A DNA stretch of 64,000 bases from Sanderia malayensis (GCA_013076295.1 RQOL01000718.1:4686081-4750080); one strand, 5' to 3'; numbered from the stretch's first letter, positions 35,620-46,578 are shown. Numbers and translations are program-made. Notes: a model not told the origin generated them from the letters alone.

Positions 35620-35805
35620 TTAAAGAAGAGCTCTCACCTGCCATAAGCTTGACCAAATGAATGTCTCACCAGATTTATCTTCAACAGCTTCTTTGACTGT
35701 CACAGAGAGTCCAATGGAGTCTGAGCCAACGAAAGCACACCTTTTCACGTACAGATTCAGCAAAATAATCAACAGAATGAGCGCAGCTTTCCGTACAGCC
35801 GCCAT
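35620..35805 (-). CDS. Short hydrophobic ORF at LINE 5' end
   Basis: The 61-codon ORF starts MAAVRKAALILLIILLNLYV, a basic start plus a hydrophobic segment that looks like a signal anchor. It lies before the endonuclease, near the 5' end of the LINE. LINE ORF1 proteins are usually larger and bind RNA, so this is not a normal ORF1. It could be chance, a remnant or a 5' leader ORF. Confidence 0.3.
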   Translation of the reverse strand: MAAVRKAALILLIILLNLYVKRCAFVGSDSIGLSVTVKEAVEDKSGETFIWSSLWQVRALL

Positions 35806-35877
35806 TACTGATTATGAATTTTGACATGTTGCTCTGATGGTTGCTCATCCCCGTTGTTTCCTATTCGCGTGTCCATA

Positions 35878-36011
35878 CCGAAAATGTGAACAAAATAAAA
35901 ACGAAATGGAGCAACTGCCAAACTGCAAAAACTGCAAAAAGAAGAAGATAATTGTGATTTAAATGGTAAGTAGTAAATTATATTATACACATATGGTTGG
36001 TGAAAGTTACA
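35878..36011 (+). repeat. Tandem repeat of about 181 bp, right part
   Basis: It starts CCGAAAATGTGAAC and follows the unit at 31733 through GATTTAAATGGTAAGTAGT, then decays after 36011. The copy is partial. Confidence 0.8.
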
Positions 36012-36936
36012 TATCGAAATCTTTTTTTTTTTCAAGAAGAAAGGAAAGTTGAACGAAGATAAATATTGGAAAACTCTGGAAAAGGAATATCATAAGTGAT
36101 GAAATACATGGAAATAGTTATGCATGTAATAAACAATTCGGGTATTATTTGTAATTGCCTTTACTAATATGTAAAAGTATAAAATATTAGTAATGAGTTA
36201 CAAAAATTTACCCGTTTATTGTTGCTCTGCACTTGAGAAATAAATGACAAGAACTGACATTATTTTTGGCGCCCTGCGTCGTGAAGATAATTTTGAATAT
36301 GAATACCATAGCAACAGAATGAAGATGGCCTCGTAGAAAAAAATACAGATAACTGAAATCGAGGCCTCCTGGAAATGTCACAGAATGTGTAAATGTTGTC
36401 AGTATGTGGGTGGAAACACCCTGGTAGTGTGATTAATTATGAGAAGAAATGACTACAGAAAAGGAAGACTTTTCAAGATAAGCATATATAATGTTGCACG
36501 CTTCACTGGTAGAATATAATCAGGTAAATAGTACATTTATGTTGTAAGATATAGATATACAGTTTTTGTTGCAACTATAAAAATTATAAGTTGAAGTCAT
36601 CTCCTTCAACTTTTGTTATGTGTTCTTAATATTATATCATCGATACTGCATTTTCATCATTCTCTGTGTATTTATCAATGAAGGGTACTACAAAGTATTC
36701 AAACACATTAACAAATTGGAGCACATAGGATTGCCTACAAAAACTTAAAAAACTGCTTGAACATGCTATTCAATACAACATTAAAAATAAAAGTATAAAT
36801 ATAATACTACATCATACCCAAAAATACTATACATGACCATGCAATACTATACTGCATCATACTATATATTTATAAAATCATGCAATACTATCTTCTATGA
36901 TGCTATATCTAATATAGATGTTGTATATTATCAAGA
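36012..36936. other. No recognised gene
   Basis: AT-rich, with loosely repeated ATACTATACTGCATCATACTAT-like words near 36780-36900. I see no ORF worth naming. Confidence 0.5.
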
Positions 36937-37880
36937 AACATTGACTGATGGGGCGCACTTTGTGCCCTGCATTCGCTAACGCTCATGCCACTTTCGACCC
37001 CACTTACAATGGGTTAGCTCGCTACGCTCGCCTGTGTATCTATTATGAAGAAATATTGACTGATAGGGCCCACTTTGTGGGCTGCATTCACTTACGCTCA
37101 TGCCCCTTTGAACCCCACTTACAATGGGTTAGCTCGCTACGCTCGCCTGTGTATCTATTATCAAGAAACATTGACTGATATGGCGCACTTTGTGCGCTGC
37201 ATTCGCATATGCTCATGCCCATACATACATACATACATACATGCCTACAAACATACATACATACCTAAATATGAACCTACTATAAAAACATACTATACAT
37301 ACTATACCTACTATAAAGACATACTATACAAACTATACCTACTATTAAAATATACTACACCTACTATACCTACTATACAAACATACAAACACTTGTGGAA
37401 AGTTGAAATGAGGAAAATCGTGCAAATAGCGCCTGCAAAATTCATAACTTTGACTTTGTTTTCATTGGGCCTAAGCGTGCCGAAGCAACGCCCACTACAA
37501 AAACCACAGCAATGTCAATTTTCAACTTCAAATACAAAAACAAAGCTAAATGGAGTTGGGGACGCGAAGTGGGAAGTTTTGCCAGCGTAAACCGTAGTTT
37601 TTTTGTGATAGCACAATTAGGAGAATAATTAATGGAATAATTCAAAAATTCGGGAGAAAATCGAAACACAAAATCCATTACCCTGGTTAAATTAATAAAC
37701 TAAACACTCAGTGTGAATTTCATTGCCATATCCCCACATACCAAAAAGCCTTTGTGATCACACAGTACGCCGTTTCGGCCCATTGTTTTTGGGCGTTCGA
37801 CCTATTGTTTCGGGTCGAATCTATTGTTTTTGGCAAGGCAAATGTATCATGACGTGACTCCGTAGAATATATATATTAGA
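36937..37880 (-). mobile_element. Satellite-bearing Helitron unit Hm1 (3'-truncated)
   Basis: On the minus strand the unit begins TCTAATATATATATTCTACGG at 37880, directly against the CTAG of the next unit. It runs through the ACAATRG motif cluster (37780-37835), a unique module similar to 54029-54770, then (ATAC)n and about two copies of the 116-bp GC-rich minisatellite with GCGCACTTTGTGCGC hairpins (36945-37210). No hairpin plus CTAG end is found at its left side, so the 3' end is missing or replaced. Confidence 0.75.
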
Positions 37881-39948
37881 CTAGGGATCATCACTCGCTT
37901 CGCTCGTTCGCCCTAGCATGTCGAGTAAAAAAGGCTTAATCTGGTTGGCGTGCTTCGCACGCTGCATTCGCTCCCGCTCATGCCCAAACATACATACATA
38001 CATACATACATACATACATACATACATACATACATACATACATACATACATACATACATACATACATACATACATACCTAAGTACTATACCTAAGTACTA
38101 TGCGAACATACTATACCTACTATACAAACATACTATAACTACTCTACAAACATACTATACCTACTATATCCACTATAAAATCATACTATACCTACTATAA
38201 AAACATACTATACCAACATACTATACCTACTATAAAACATACTATACCTACCATACAAACATAGTATACCTACCATACAAACATACTATACCTACTATAA
38301 GATCATACTATATCTACATGCTATACCTACAAGCTATACAAACATACTATACCTACTGTAAAAACATGCTATACCTATATACTATACCTACATATTATAC
38401 CTACATACCTACAATACATACCGCACAATACATACCGTACAATAAATACCCTACAATACATACTGTACAATACATACCCTACAATACATATCCTACAATA
38501 CATACCCTACAATACACACCCTACAATACATACCCTACAATACATACCCTACAATACATACTACGACGTAACATTTGTAAAACATGTAAAGGTGGGAGGT
38601 CAAATCTCCTCCTTGGCGAGGGAGCGCTCCGCGCCCACCCTGCCGCTCTGAAAGCCCTTTCTGAATATTGACAATTTCAGTAAAACATTGGTAGAAAAAA
38701 AGTTGCCACAGGAAAATCAATCCACTCTCAAAAATTCCAACTCCATCCCCATCAAAATTTATATCAACACGTTGCTCAGGATACAGCGAATACGTTGCAA
38801 ATAGTTTCATTTCTTAAATAAGTAATACTGAATTCTTAGAGACAATTTAGTGGAAGTGGTTTTAATGAATTTTCGGAGACATGCAAAAAGCAAAACCTTT
38901 CAACACACTTTGGCAAGTAAAAATAGTATTTAACGTGGCAAATAGTGATCCAGTTGAACTCAAAAAACACCAACATGAAGGTGATATGTTGGTGAACAAT
39001 TATCGAAAGTGTTTGGGTAAAAAATAATCAATTGTGGCCGGCTAAAATTTAATTCTCGCAAATGCAAAAACAACCCATGTTGCCTGAAAAAATGCTCCTT
39101 CCTGAGTGAAAAGCAACTTTGTTGGAAATCGCAAAAAACAACAAAAAAACCAAAAATAAAAGAAAAAACAACACATTATTTTAGTTGTGTTATCAGACAA
39201 CACTTGTCGAAAATTTAAATGGGGAAAAACGTGCAAATAGAGCCGGAAAAATTCAAAGCTTTGACCATGGCCTAAGCATTGTTAGCATGCCGAAGCAACA
39301 ACGGCGGTCGCCTACTACAAAACCTACAACTATTTCTTTCAAAAAACAAAACAAAACTATCACCTGTGTTCTCTATTGTTTCCTGCAACTCTCCAAAGAT
39401 AATTCAACTCGTGAAACACTTTGAAAGGCGTCCATCTCACTTTTTGTGTACAAAACAAAAACACACCTCTTCTCCAAAAGTACCTGCTGCCTGCCGAGGG
39501 CAAATTTGCATGATAACAAAAAACGTGTCACTGTTCACGTAAAGTTGCGAAAGGGTCAATCAAATTGCAGCAAAAGGCGAAACGGGTCACGTGAAGAGCG
39601 AATACTTTGTTCCAAAATGGAGTTGGGGACACTAATTTGGAAGTTTTGCCAGCGTAAACCGTTGTTTTTTCGTGATAGCACAATCAGGAGAACAATTAAT
39701 AGAATAACTCAAAAATTCTTTAAAAATAGGCTTCCAAAAATAGATAACTTTTGCCTACTCCAGAAGCGGAGCCTTTCCATGCAAGTGCCAACCATGTGCG
39801 CCCCCATTCAAAAAAGCCTTATTTATCACCAATTCGCCTTTTCGTCCCATTGTTTTTGGCCGTTCGATCAATTGTTTCGGGCTCAAATCTATTGTTTTCG
39901 CTAGAGTTTCGCCACCATCACGTGACATCGCAGAATAGTAATATTAGA
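37881..39948 (-). mobile_element. Satellite-bearing Helitron unit Hm2 (2068 bp)
   Basis: The 5' end is TCTAATATTACTATTCTG at 39948 with a minus-strand A before it, and the 3' end is CTAG at 37881-37884, touching Hm1. Inside, the order in minus direction is the ACAAT motif cluster (39848-39898), unique module, GC-rich stretch (38590-38650), minisatellite (38400-38565), ATAC-type arrays (38000-38400) and a GC hairpin block (37885-37985). This is the same architecture as H0-H4. Confidence 0.82.
37985..38570 (-). repeat. (CATA)n and TACTATACC-type arrays in Hm2
   Basis: A pure (CATA)n tract of about 95 bp is followed by loosely repeated ACATACTATACCTACTATA words and then by minisatellite units CCCTACAATACATA, the complement of the H0-H4 minisatellite. 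Confidence 0.9.
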
Positions 39949-40429
39949 TATCTAATGATGATCGCACTTAGTGTGAAACTTTGAGCAACACCTAAAAAAG
40001 TCTGGTTCCAGAATTATGATTTAAAAAGAATATCTAAATATTGATTTCAAAGTGATCATCAAATCAAAATCGTCTTCCTCCTTGAAGTTGAAAGAAGGAC
40101 CAGCTTCGGTTCTGTGTGTTTCATACACACGCCCCTCCAAAAGGAGGTGTCTATTCGAAGGGGCGTTTAATAAGTGGGGAATTTTATTGACAAAAATTAT
40201 AAAGTAGGGGGCTTTTATTAGAGGGGGTGATTAATCGAAGCATAAGGGTATGTTTGCGTGCCTGTCTTTGTAAATTTGTCACATCTGATGATGATTTCTG
40301 ATTCTTTAAGTTTCTCATTCGGAATCTGGTTTTAATCTGTTCTATTCTGATTTGTTCTGAAGTTTATGAAGTTACTGCTTTGACTAAAATTGAAATAAAA
40401 AATAATCTAAATTAAATGAACCTATTACA
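39949..40429. repeat. GC-rich imperfect palindromes, no gene
   Basis: At 40115-40245 there are hairpins (GTGTGT ... ACACAC; CCTCC-AAAA-GGAGG) and loose repeats of GGGGCTTTTATTAGAGGGGG type. This looks like a decayed short mobile element or satellite piece. The rest shows nothing. Confidence 0.4.
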
Positions 40430-40752
40430 TTGAACAAAACGTCAACAATCGAGTGAAGTAGAAACTAACAAAATAAATCAAGATAAAATAGGATAAAACA
40501 ATAAACTTACTTTGGTTTCCCAGTTGCCAGTTGGAGGTAGGTACATAGTTTATATTTTCGTAGCTTCTTTTGATTCGTATTTGAGTAGAAATAGAGATCT
40601 TTAAAGTCATGCGCTTGAAATCTGTGTGGTCGAAAGGTCGAAAACATGTTGAATCGAAGAGCGTTGGCCAAAAATGTGAAAGAACGCCCAACCTGACAAC
40701 CGGAAACGGTGTCAGGTTACACAGTAAACATATTTAGCATACACAGCTAACA
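40430..40752 (-). mobile_element. Probable 3' LTR of BEL/Pao 2 (left limit unclear)
   Basis: Minus-strand sequence after the integrase C-terminus gives a purine tract GGGGCCGGAA and then TGTTAGCTGTGT starting at 40752, the expected polypurine tract followed by TG of an LTR. A 9-bp hairpin (AACCTGACA ... TGTCAGGTT) lies at 40691-40719. The other LTR was not located, so the length and CA end are not known. Confidence 0.45.
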
Positions 40753-40849
40753 TTCCGGCCCCATAAATGCGAATATAGAGCCTTTAAAATGTCCTTGGTA
40801 GAAATAAAACAAATGTGATTAAATATATAGTTATTAAAGTTCACTTAGC

Positions 40850-41172
40850 TGTTATCCTTGAAGTTATTGTTTTCTTCTTTTTCATCCAGTTCAGCACCTT
40901 CCAATAGAATGAGCTTGTCCATTGGACGCTCAAGTAAGGATGATCTCGTTTTCACTTTAATTGATCTGACATATCCATCGTGATCGCTCTTGTTCTATCA
41001 CACGACCTAGTGACCATGAACTGCGAGGTGAATTGCCATCAACGACTAGCACAATGTCATTGACTCTGAGATTTCTGGTACCCTTTCTCCAATGCTGGCG
41101 TTGTTGCAATGTCAGCAAATACTCCTTCAGCCATCGACGCCAGAATACGTTAGCAAGGTATTGCACCTGGCG
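40850..41172 (-). pseudogene. BEL/Pao DUF5641 C-terminal domain
   Basis: [20 protein letters not shown] is followed by [20 protein letters not shown] and [10 protein letters not shown], the standard DUF5641 end of Pao integrases. A frame break lies near 40965; the reading resumes to a stop near 40850. Confidence 0.85.
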
Positions 41173-41869
41173 TCACCTCCGAGGAGCATAGTTATCATCT
41201 TTATCAAACATTCCAGGTGGAAATGTCCGTTCAGATCTGAGGAGATGTAGATGATTCGGTGTAAGTGCTTGCCAATCGTTAACAAAGTTAGTACCGTTGT
41301 CGGATCGGGTTTCTTTAGGGTAACTTCTTCTCACGATAAATCTTCTTAATGCACTTAGCAATGCTGATGTGTCTAGACTGTGTGCAGTTTCGATGTGTAT
41401 AGCTCTGATAGACAAACAAGTGAAGATTGAGCTTCTTGCACGACGTACTTGAAATGGTTCGAAGCAATCCATGCCGACAAAGGAGAAGGGTGGCTTTGAT
41501 GGAGTAACGCGATCTTTTGGAAGATGAGCCCTTTTCTGCTCTACAACTGGCGCTTGTCTCCTTCTATAGCTGAAACAGGTGTTTACAATTTGTCGCAAGG
41601 TTGATCTTGCCTTGATGATCCAATAGTGTTGTCGAGTCAGAGACAGTACATACTCAAGTCCGAAATGGCCTGAAATTTCATGATAGTAGCTTACTATAAG
41701 CCTGATGATTCTTTAGTAGAATAGTTTGGTGCTTTGCTTCATCATTTATTGGAGTACGTCCAAGGCGACGTTCAACTTGTAAATAACCATTATCAGACAG
41801 GAATAGATCTAATTTTTGCAATGAGCTGTTTCTCCCAACTAGCTTCTTTACTTTCTCGTTATCTTTCAT
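41173..41869 (-). pseudogene. BEL/Pao integrase, third catalytic residue deleted
   Basis: The upstream part (LFLSDNGYLQVERRLGR, then DEAKHQTILLKNH) precedes the zinc domain. The core follows with FVGMDCFEPFQV (first Asp), IRAIHIETAHSL and SDNGTNF (second Asp). Right after TNFV the reading jumps to NDWQALTPNHLHLL. The block of roughly 80-100 residues that should contain the Glu (usually W-E-R) is missing. The enzyme would be inactive. Confidence 0.85.
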
Positions 41870-42059
41870 AAGCGTTGACTTACTTGCTGATAGCGGATGA
41901 ATCTCAGATGGAAAACTTTGTTGCTGTACATGCTTTAGAATTTCTCTTTCAGTGCTCTTTATTTTGTCGGATTGTATGCATTTGGGCTCTCCAAATACAG
42001 CAGGTTCTCCAAGCTTGCGTTTTTGAATAGCAGCTCTCAGGTTATTTCTATAGCGGATG

Positions 42060-42548
42060 ATGCTGATACCGATTTATTGTCAGATCATAGTATCAAGTCT
42101 GGCAGCAACAACTGCAGCTGAGAGTTTAATCACAAGTGTTAATTTTGCCATGATGAAGCAGCAATGTGCTTCTGCCTTTTCGTTCATGATACCCAAGTAG
42201 GAGACTGCGCCGTAACCACTTTGCAATGCATCGGAAAAGTGGTGTAACTGTGCTGTAGCGATATTTCCAAATTCTTCAGGTTGGAGACAGCGATTGATGG
42301 TATAATTCTCCAACTCTGGTAAGTCATGCAACCAATTCTTCCATTGCAATAAATTGTTGATTGGTGTTTTGTCATCCCAGCTTAACTAAAAACCGAACGG
42401 ATCATAGATAGAGCTGACAGTTGAGAGAATTCCTCTACGTGTGGGCTGTATTTGCTTAATTGCAATTGTGAAGCCAAACTGTCATTGGTGACATTCCAGC
42501 AAACTCCAAGTACTCGGTCTATAGTTGTGTCTTCGAAATCGAGATTCT
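42060..42548 (-). pseudogene. BEL/Pao RNase H-like region
   Basis: The segment has WKNWLHDLPELENYTINRC, then LHHFSDALQSGYGAVSYL with the conserved FSDA aspartate, and CCFIMAKL...LSAAVVAARL. A stop and frame break near 42390 separate it from the RT. Between here and 41870 the frame is open only in short pieces. Confidence 0.8.
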
Positions 42549-43227
42549 TTAGGGTGGAGACCTTTCTGACTCAGGCACTGATTCTAATGGTTGGATAGAG
42601 TGAGACATCCACTTTGCTAAACGAAATCCACCTGGGTATAGTAGTTGTTGAAGCTCTCCTTGAAGTTTTACCGCATGCTGTTCTGATTCAACTGATTTTA
42701 GGCAATCGTCCATGTAAAAATTATTCTTTACTGTTTCCCCAGTAACTAGATCAAAGTCGTTTTTGTTATCTTCAGCAGTCTCTAGCAGGGCAAAGGAAGC
42801 GCAGCTAGAAGAGGAAGTTGCACCAAATAGATGAAATAGCATTTGATATTCTTTCGGTTTGGACTGTAGATTTTCATCTGGCCACCACAAGAACCGAAGG
42901 CAATTAGCGTCTTCAGCAGGAACTTTCACTTGCAAAAACATACCTTCCATATCTGCTATAATGACCATGGTTCCAATGGGAAATCTTGTTAGTATCCCAA
43001 CTAAAGTGTTCTACTAAAGTCAAATGCGGCCCCTGTCAGAGCTGGCTATTCAAGGAGATATTTTGATATGTTGGAGCACAATCAAAAACAATGCGGATCT
43101 TTCCTGGCTTCTTAGGATTAAATACAGGGTGACGAGACAAGAACCACTTCGTGTTAATGTCATTCTGGTCTCAAGGGATGTGTCTAGCATATCCTTTTTC
43201 CAATAGATTATCGATGAATGCTTTGTA
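42549..43227 (-). pseudogene. BEL/Pao reverse transcriptase, main part
   Basis: The reading starts at the MITE border with AKCTKHSSI-like sequence and breaks frame near 43120 ([11 protein letters not shown] region). From 42968 it has IADMEGMFLQVKVP (first Asp, usually DIEAMF), LRFLWWPDE, LFGATSSSSCASFAL and NNFYMDDCLKS with the YMDD centre. The catalytic residues are present, in contrast to BEL/Pao 1. Confidence 0.9.
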
Positions 43228-44302
43228 CACTTAGCTCCAATAAGTATGGAAACGCCTGATGAAAAATGGCGTCTAGAAGTGGCCCTAGGCCTGAGCAAAA
43301 GAATTTACATGTCAATGAAAGACTACCAAACGGGTTTCAATAGCGAATTTCTTTAGGACAAATATACTCAAAATTTCATACATTTTCAAATGAAAACATA
43401 ATTTAAACTATATTATATTGTTTTGCAATAATATTAAAAGAAAACTGTGAAGAGGTCCCTTAAAAAATGTTCACGAAAATTTATCGAAATGGAGTAATTA
43501 AAGCGCCAATAATTATAATTTCTTTCACTCAAAGCCACGCAAATTCTCTGTCATTTAAAACAGAATGTTTTAAAATTTTGAAAAATAAAACAATTTTTCA
43601 TGTCACTGTCTTGACCTTTTACAATTCAAGGTTTACATCTTTATTTATCATTTTAGGAATGTGATTGGACAAAACCTATTTTTCCGTAATTTTTTTTCCA
43701 GAGTAAAAAAGAAGGTTAAGCGCCATAACAAAAAATCAGACATGGATATGCCTATAATTTGTTTCAAATATTATAATTTGATATAATTTTTAAGGGCATA
43801 ACATTTTCTGAAGTGAACGAAAATTTTATTTTTTAAATCCCAATTTGAAATTTGGAAAACAAAACATGTGCTTCTCAAGTTGTAAGCAAAGACTTCAACC
43901 GTGAATTGTAAAAAGTCAAGACAGTTACCTAAATAATTTTTATATTTTTCAAAATGTTAAAACATTCTCTTTTAAATGAGAGAGAATTTACAAGGCTTTG
44001 AGTGAAATAAATTATAATTATTGGCGTTTTAATTTCTCCACTTCGATAAATTTTCGTAAACATTTTTTAAGGGACCTCTTCGCAGTTTTCTTTTAATATT
44101 ATTGCAAAACAATATGATATAGTTTAAATTATGTTTTCATTTGAAAATGCATTAAATTTTGAGTATATTTATGCTAAAAATATTTGCTATTGAAACCGGT
44201 TTGGTAATTTTATATTGTTATGTAAATTTTCTTTCTCAGGCCTAGGGCCACTTCTAGACGCCATTTTTCATCAGACGTTTTCATACTTATTGGAGCTAAG
44301 TG
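43228..44302. mobile_element. Foldback MITE of 1075 bp with TA duplication
   Basis: The two arms (about 43228-43645 and 43885-44302) are near-perfect inverted repeats of about 415 bp, starting CACTTAGCTCCAATAAGTAT. TA flanks both sides (43226-43227 and 44303-44304), as for Tc1/mariner-type elements. It sits within the RT of BEL/Pao 2, which reads on at both sides. There is no transposase; it would depend on a relative. ORFs in the arms are chance. Confidence 0.93.
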
Positions 44303-44766
44303 TATTTATCCAGTAGAACCGGATCTCTCTGTAGTCTACCTTTTAAATTTTGTAGGTGATATTCTACCATTGACCGGTTATGATGCAGATCAGGGCATCC
44401 GACTTTCCAAGGGAGACTTATCTCATAATGACCGTCCTTTAATCGAAAAGAAGATTTCATGTTTTCTAGAGCTCTTTTATCCTCTTGTGACATGGCAGCC
44501 TTTGAATCATGGGACGAGTCATTGAAATCCAGTTCACAGTACTTCTTGAACTGCATGCTCAAGTCTACATCAGTTTTAATACGATTTGCTGTATGGTGTG
44601 AGCGTACAGATCTCATCAATGGGCCATTGATTACCCATCCAAGATCTGTTCTTGCAGCATATCGTTCGCCTGGTTTACCTAATTTTACCTCTCTAGGCTC
44701 AAGTGCTCTAGGTACATTACTGTCAATAAGAAGTCCATTGTCAGCGTCAATGTCTGCCAATTGCAT
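44303..44766 (-). pseudogene. BEL/Pao protease-RT junction
   Basis: LADIDADNGLLIDSNVPRAL is followed by EPREVKLG, YAARTDLGWVINGP and, near the MITE, SLPWKVGCPDLHHNRSMVEY. These are the end of the DUF1758 region and the start of RT. The last codons of the ORF (44296-44302) run into the MITE. Confidence 0.88.
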
Positions 44767-45227
44767 TTCTTTTAGATATGGAAATTTACATAGATCAAAG
44801 TTCCTTGCTCAAATTCCCGTCGTTAGGCAGTCGAGGAGTAGAAAATACAAGACGTAGATCAATGATGCTATTTTCATCGAAATCGCTAACTTAAAAACTC
44901 AAACAGATGGTTTAGTCTGATTACTTTCAATTCCAAGAGTAGTTAGAGATAAAGTTGTTTCTTTTCCAGTTGCATGAAGCTGGTCCATAAGCTCCCATGT
45001 GCAGAAGGTGGTATTTGAGCCACTGTGCAAAAAAGCGTAGGTTTCTACAACAGTAGCATGTCCTTGCACCTTGACTTTATGGGTACTGTTGCCAAACTTG
45101 TTACAGCTTTCTGCGTATTCTGGTTCTCTCTGATCTTGATATGGCCACTCTGTCCATTTATTTGATAGTCTTCGTTAGAGTTTATAGCTTCTTCTTTCTC
45201 AGGTGGTTTTGAGTTGACCTTTTTATC
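44767..45227 (-). pseudogene. BEL/Pao aspartic protease with altered active site
   Basis: In minus direction KVKVQGHATVVETYAFL is followed by HSGS at 45016-45027, where the family has DSGS. The single catalytic Asp of this dimeric protease is His here. The reading stops after NQTKPSV near 44895. A further frame carries FDENSIIDLRLVFSTPRLP. The enzyme would cut the polyprotein; this copy could not. Confidence 0.8.
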
Positions 45228-45726
45228 CTACAAAGGGTGTAGAAAGGTAGAGTGCTTCGACTTGCAACCATCAACTTTGCAGAAACTTTCTTTAGGACAT
45301 TCTCTTGAGATATGACCAGGTGTTAAACATTTGTTGCAAAGTCCTTTTGATTTTGTGACGTTCAAGCGCTCTTCTACTGACTTGCTTCTGAATTCCTTGC
45401 ATCTGGAAAGCCAATGGTTATTCTTACACAAGGGACATTGAGGTAGATTGCGTGATGTTTGATAATTCTTTAAATCGGCAGAAACACCAAACGTTGCTGC
45501 TTTTCCCGGAGCTCTCAGAGGACTGTTAGCAGATTTTTACGGTTTTTCTTGATATTACTTTGGAGATAGTATGTCCCCAAATATTGGATGTGAAGCAGAT
45601 ATTGCCCTTTTTCAACAAATGTTGCTACATCTTCAATGGCGATTTCTTGCTGCTTGTTCTCTGAGATATCATCAGTAATGCCACACCATTTGCGCTTCCT
45701 TCCAAAGGGTAATAGTCCAGGCGGTG
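45228..45726 (-). pseudogene. BEL/Pao Gag C-terminus with zinc knuckle
   Basis: From 45726 the reading includes LLPFGRKRKWCG and EIAIEDVATFVEKG, conserved near the end of Pao Gag. The 67-codon ORF at 45228-45431 then has CKNNHWLSRCKEF, LCNKCLTPGHISRECP and CKSKHSTFLHPL, the Cys/His cluster of Pao nucleocapsids. Stops near 45540 and 45470 break it. Upstream gag is not found beyond 45726. Confidence 0.88.
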
Positions 45727-46309
45727 AGTGAGGTAGGTATCACCTGGGTGGGTAATTAATGGGACAAACATATATCACCAACATATATATATCACCATTC
45801 CGTCATCATTTTTTCCCATTACTCAATTTTTCCCAAACAAACGCCCTCACTCACAATTCTATTTTGATCCCATTACTCCTTGTCGCGCACCCATGATGCA
45901 ATCATTTCACTAACAATATTGTATTTCCTTAAAAAAACTTTGTCTACGTAATGTCTCCACGTCATTAACTTTACGCAACTTAATTACTCACCTCCTCCCA
46001 CAAAGTAAACATTAACCTCATCACCACACTTATCCCCCTCACAACCCCTACAAACAAATAAACAATAGTGATCTCACATAACCTCATTCCACACCACACA
46101 TCCCACTTTTGCTTAAGCTCGCTGTTCCCCTCAGATCGGAGGCAATGACAATGGAAATCCCACCCCACTTTTGCTTCAGATCACTGTTTCCCTCAGATCG
46201 GAGGCAATGGCAATGGAAAGCCCACCCCACTTTTGTTTAAGATCGCTGTTCCACTACATCGAAGGCCAACTATAGGGAGGTGGCGCGCGAAGTGCACCAG
46301 CCTTCCTAG
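45727..46309 (+). mobile_element. Possible non-autonomous Helitron ending at 46309
   Basis: GGTGGCGCGCGAAGTGCACC (46279-46298) is a GC-rich imperfect hairpin shared with the satellite-bearing Helitrons. It is followed by AGCCTTCCTAG and then T, matching a hairpin plus CTAG end. The sequence after it, TCTAATTTTAT, also resembles a Helitron 5' end. The left limit is set only by the loss of BEL/Pao homology; no A|TC start was fixed. Confidence 0.35.
46102..46265 (+). repeat. 62-bp tandem repeat, 2.6 copies
   Basis: CCCACTTTTGCTTAAGCTCG-type units start at about 46102, 46164 and 46226, each with GATCGCTGTTCC and TCAGATCGGAGGCAATG. The third is partial. Confidence 0.85.
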
Positions 46310-46578
46310 TCTAATTTTATACTTTCCAACTTATCACTCGACACAATCACAGAGGGGTTTCTTTGTTACCAAGTTAGAATGGAACGAGCCGGAGCTCACA
46401 AAAATATCATCAGAGAACTACTGGGCTTCTTTGCGAAGGTGACACATTGCACGGAAATTAAAACAGAAATTAAAATCAATACAACGAGATTTTACAAAAA
46501 ATAGCATACAGACATCAGCCCAAACAACAAAACACGCTACTTTGGTCTCTACGGGTACACTCATTTTTATAAGAAACT
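46310..46578. other. No recognised gene
   Basis: Short spacer with nothing recognisable besides the possible Helitron 5' end right at its start. Confidence 0.4.

Larger units (their letters stand above)
31915..35873 (-). mobile_element. LINE retrotransposon (CR1/L2/Jockey-like group), 3.96 kb
   Basis: Endonuclease and reverse transcriptase lie in one minus-strand direction. The 3' end is an (ATT)n-type tail at 31915-31940, and CATA (31911-31914 and 35874-35877) flanks both ends. The sibling tandem-repeat unit reads GTACATACCGAAA without interruption, giving the empty site. The 5' end lies near 35873, so the copy may be almost full length. An insertion of about 560 bp splits the RT, and several stops are present. 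The clade assignment is a judgement from motif wording only. Confidence 0.85.
40753..45726 (-). mobile_element. Decayed BEL/Pao LTR retrotransposon 2
   Basis: Minus-strand order is gag C-terminus with zinc knuckle, protease, RT, RNase H-like region, integrase and DUF5641. It differs in wording throughout from BEL/Pao 1, so it is a different family. A foldback MITE splits the RT. Part of the integrase is deleted and the protease Asp is replaced, so this copy is dead. Confidence 0.9.

Noticed and set aside
43467..43664. 65-codon ORF in the foldback MITE
   Set aside because: It lies in an arm of the inverted repeat and resembles nothing; it is a chance ORF.
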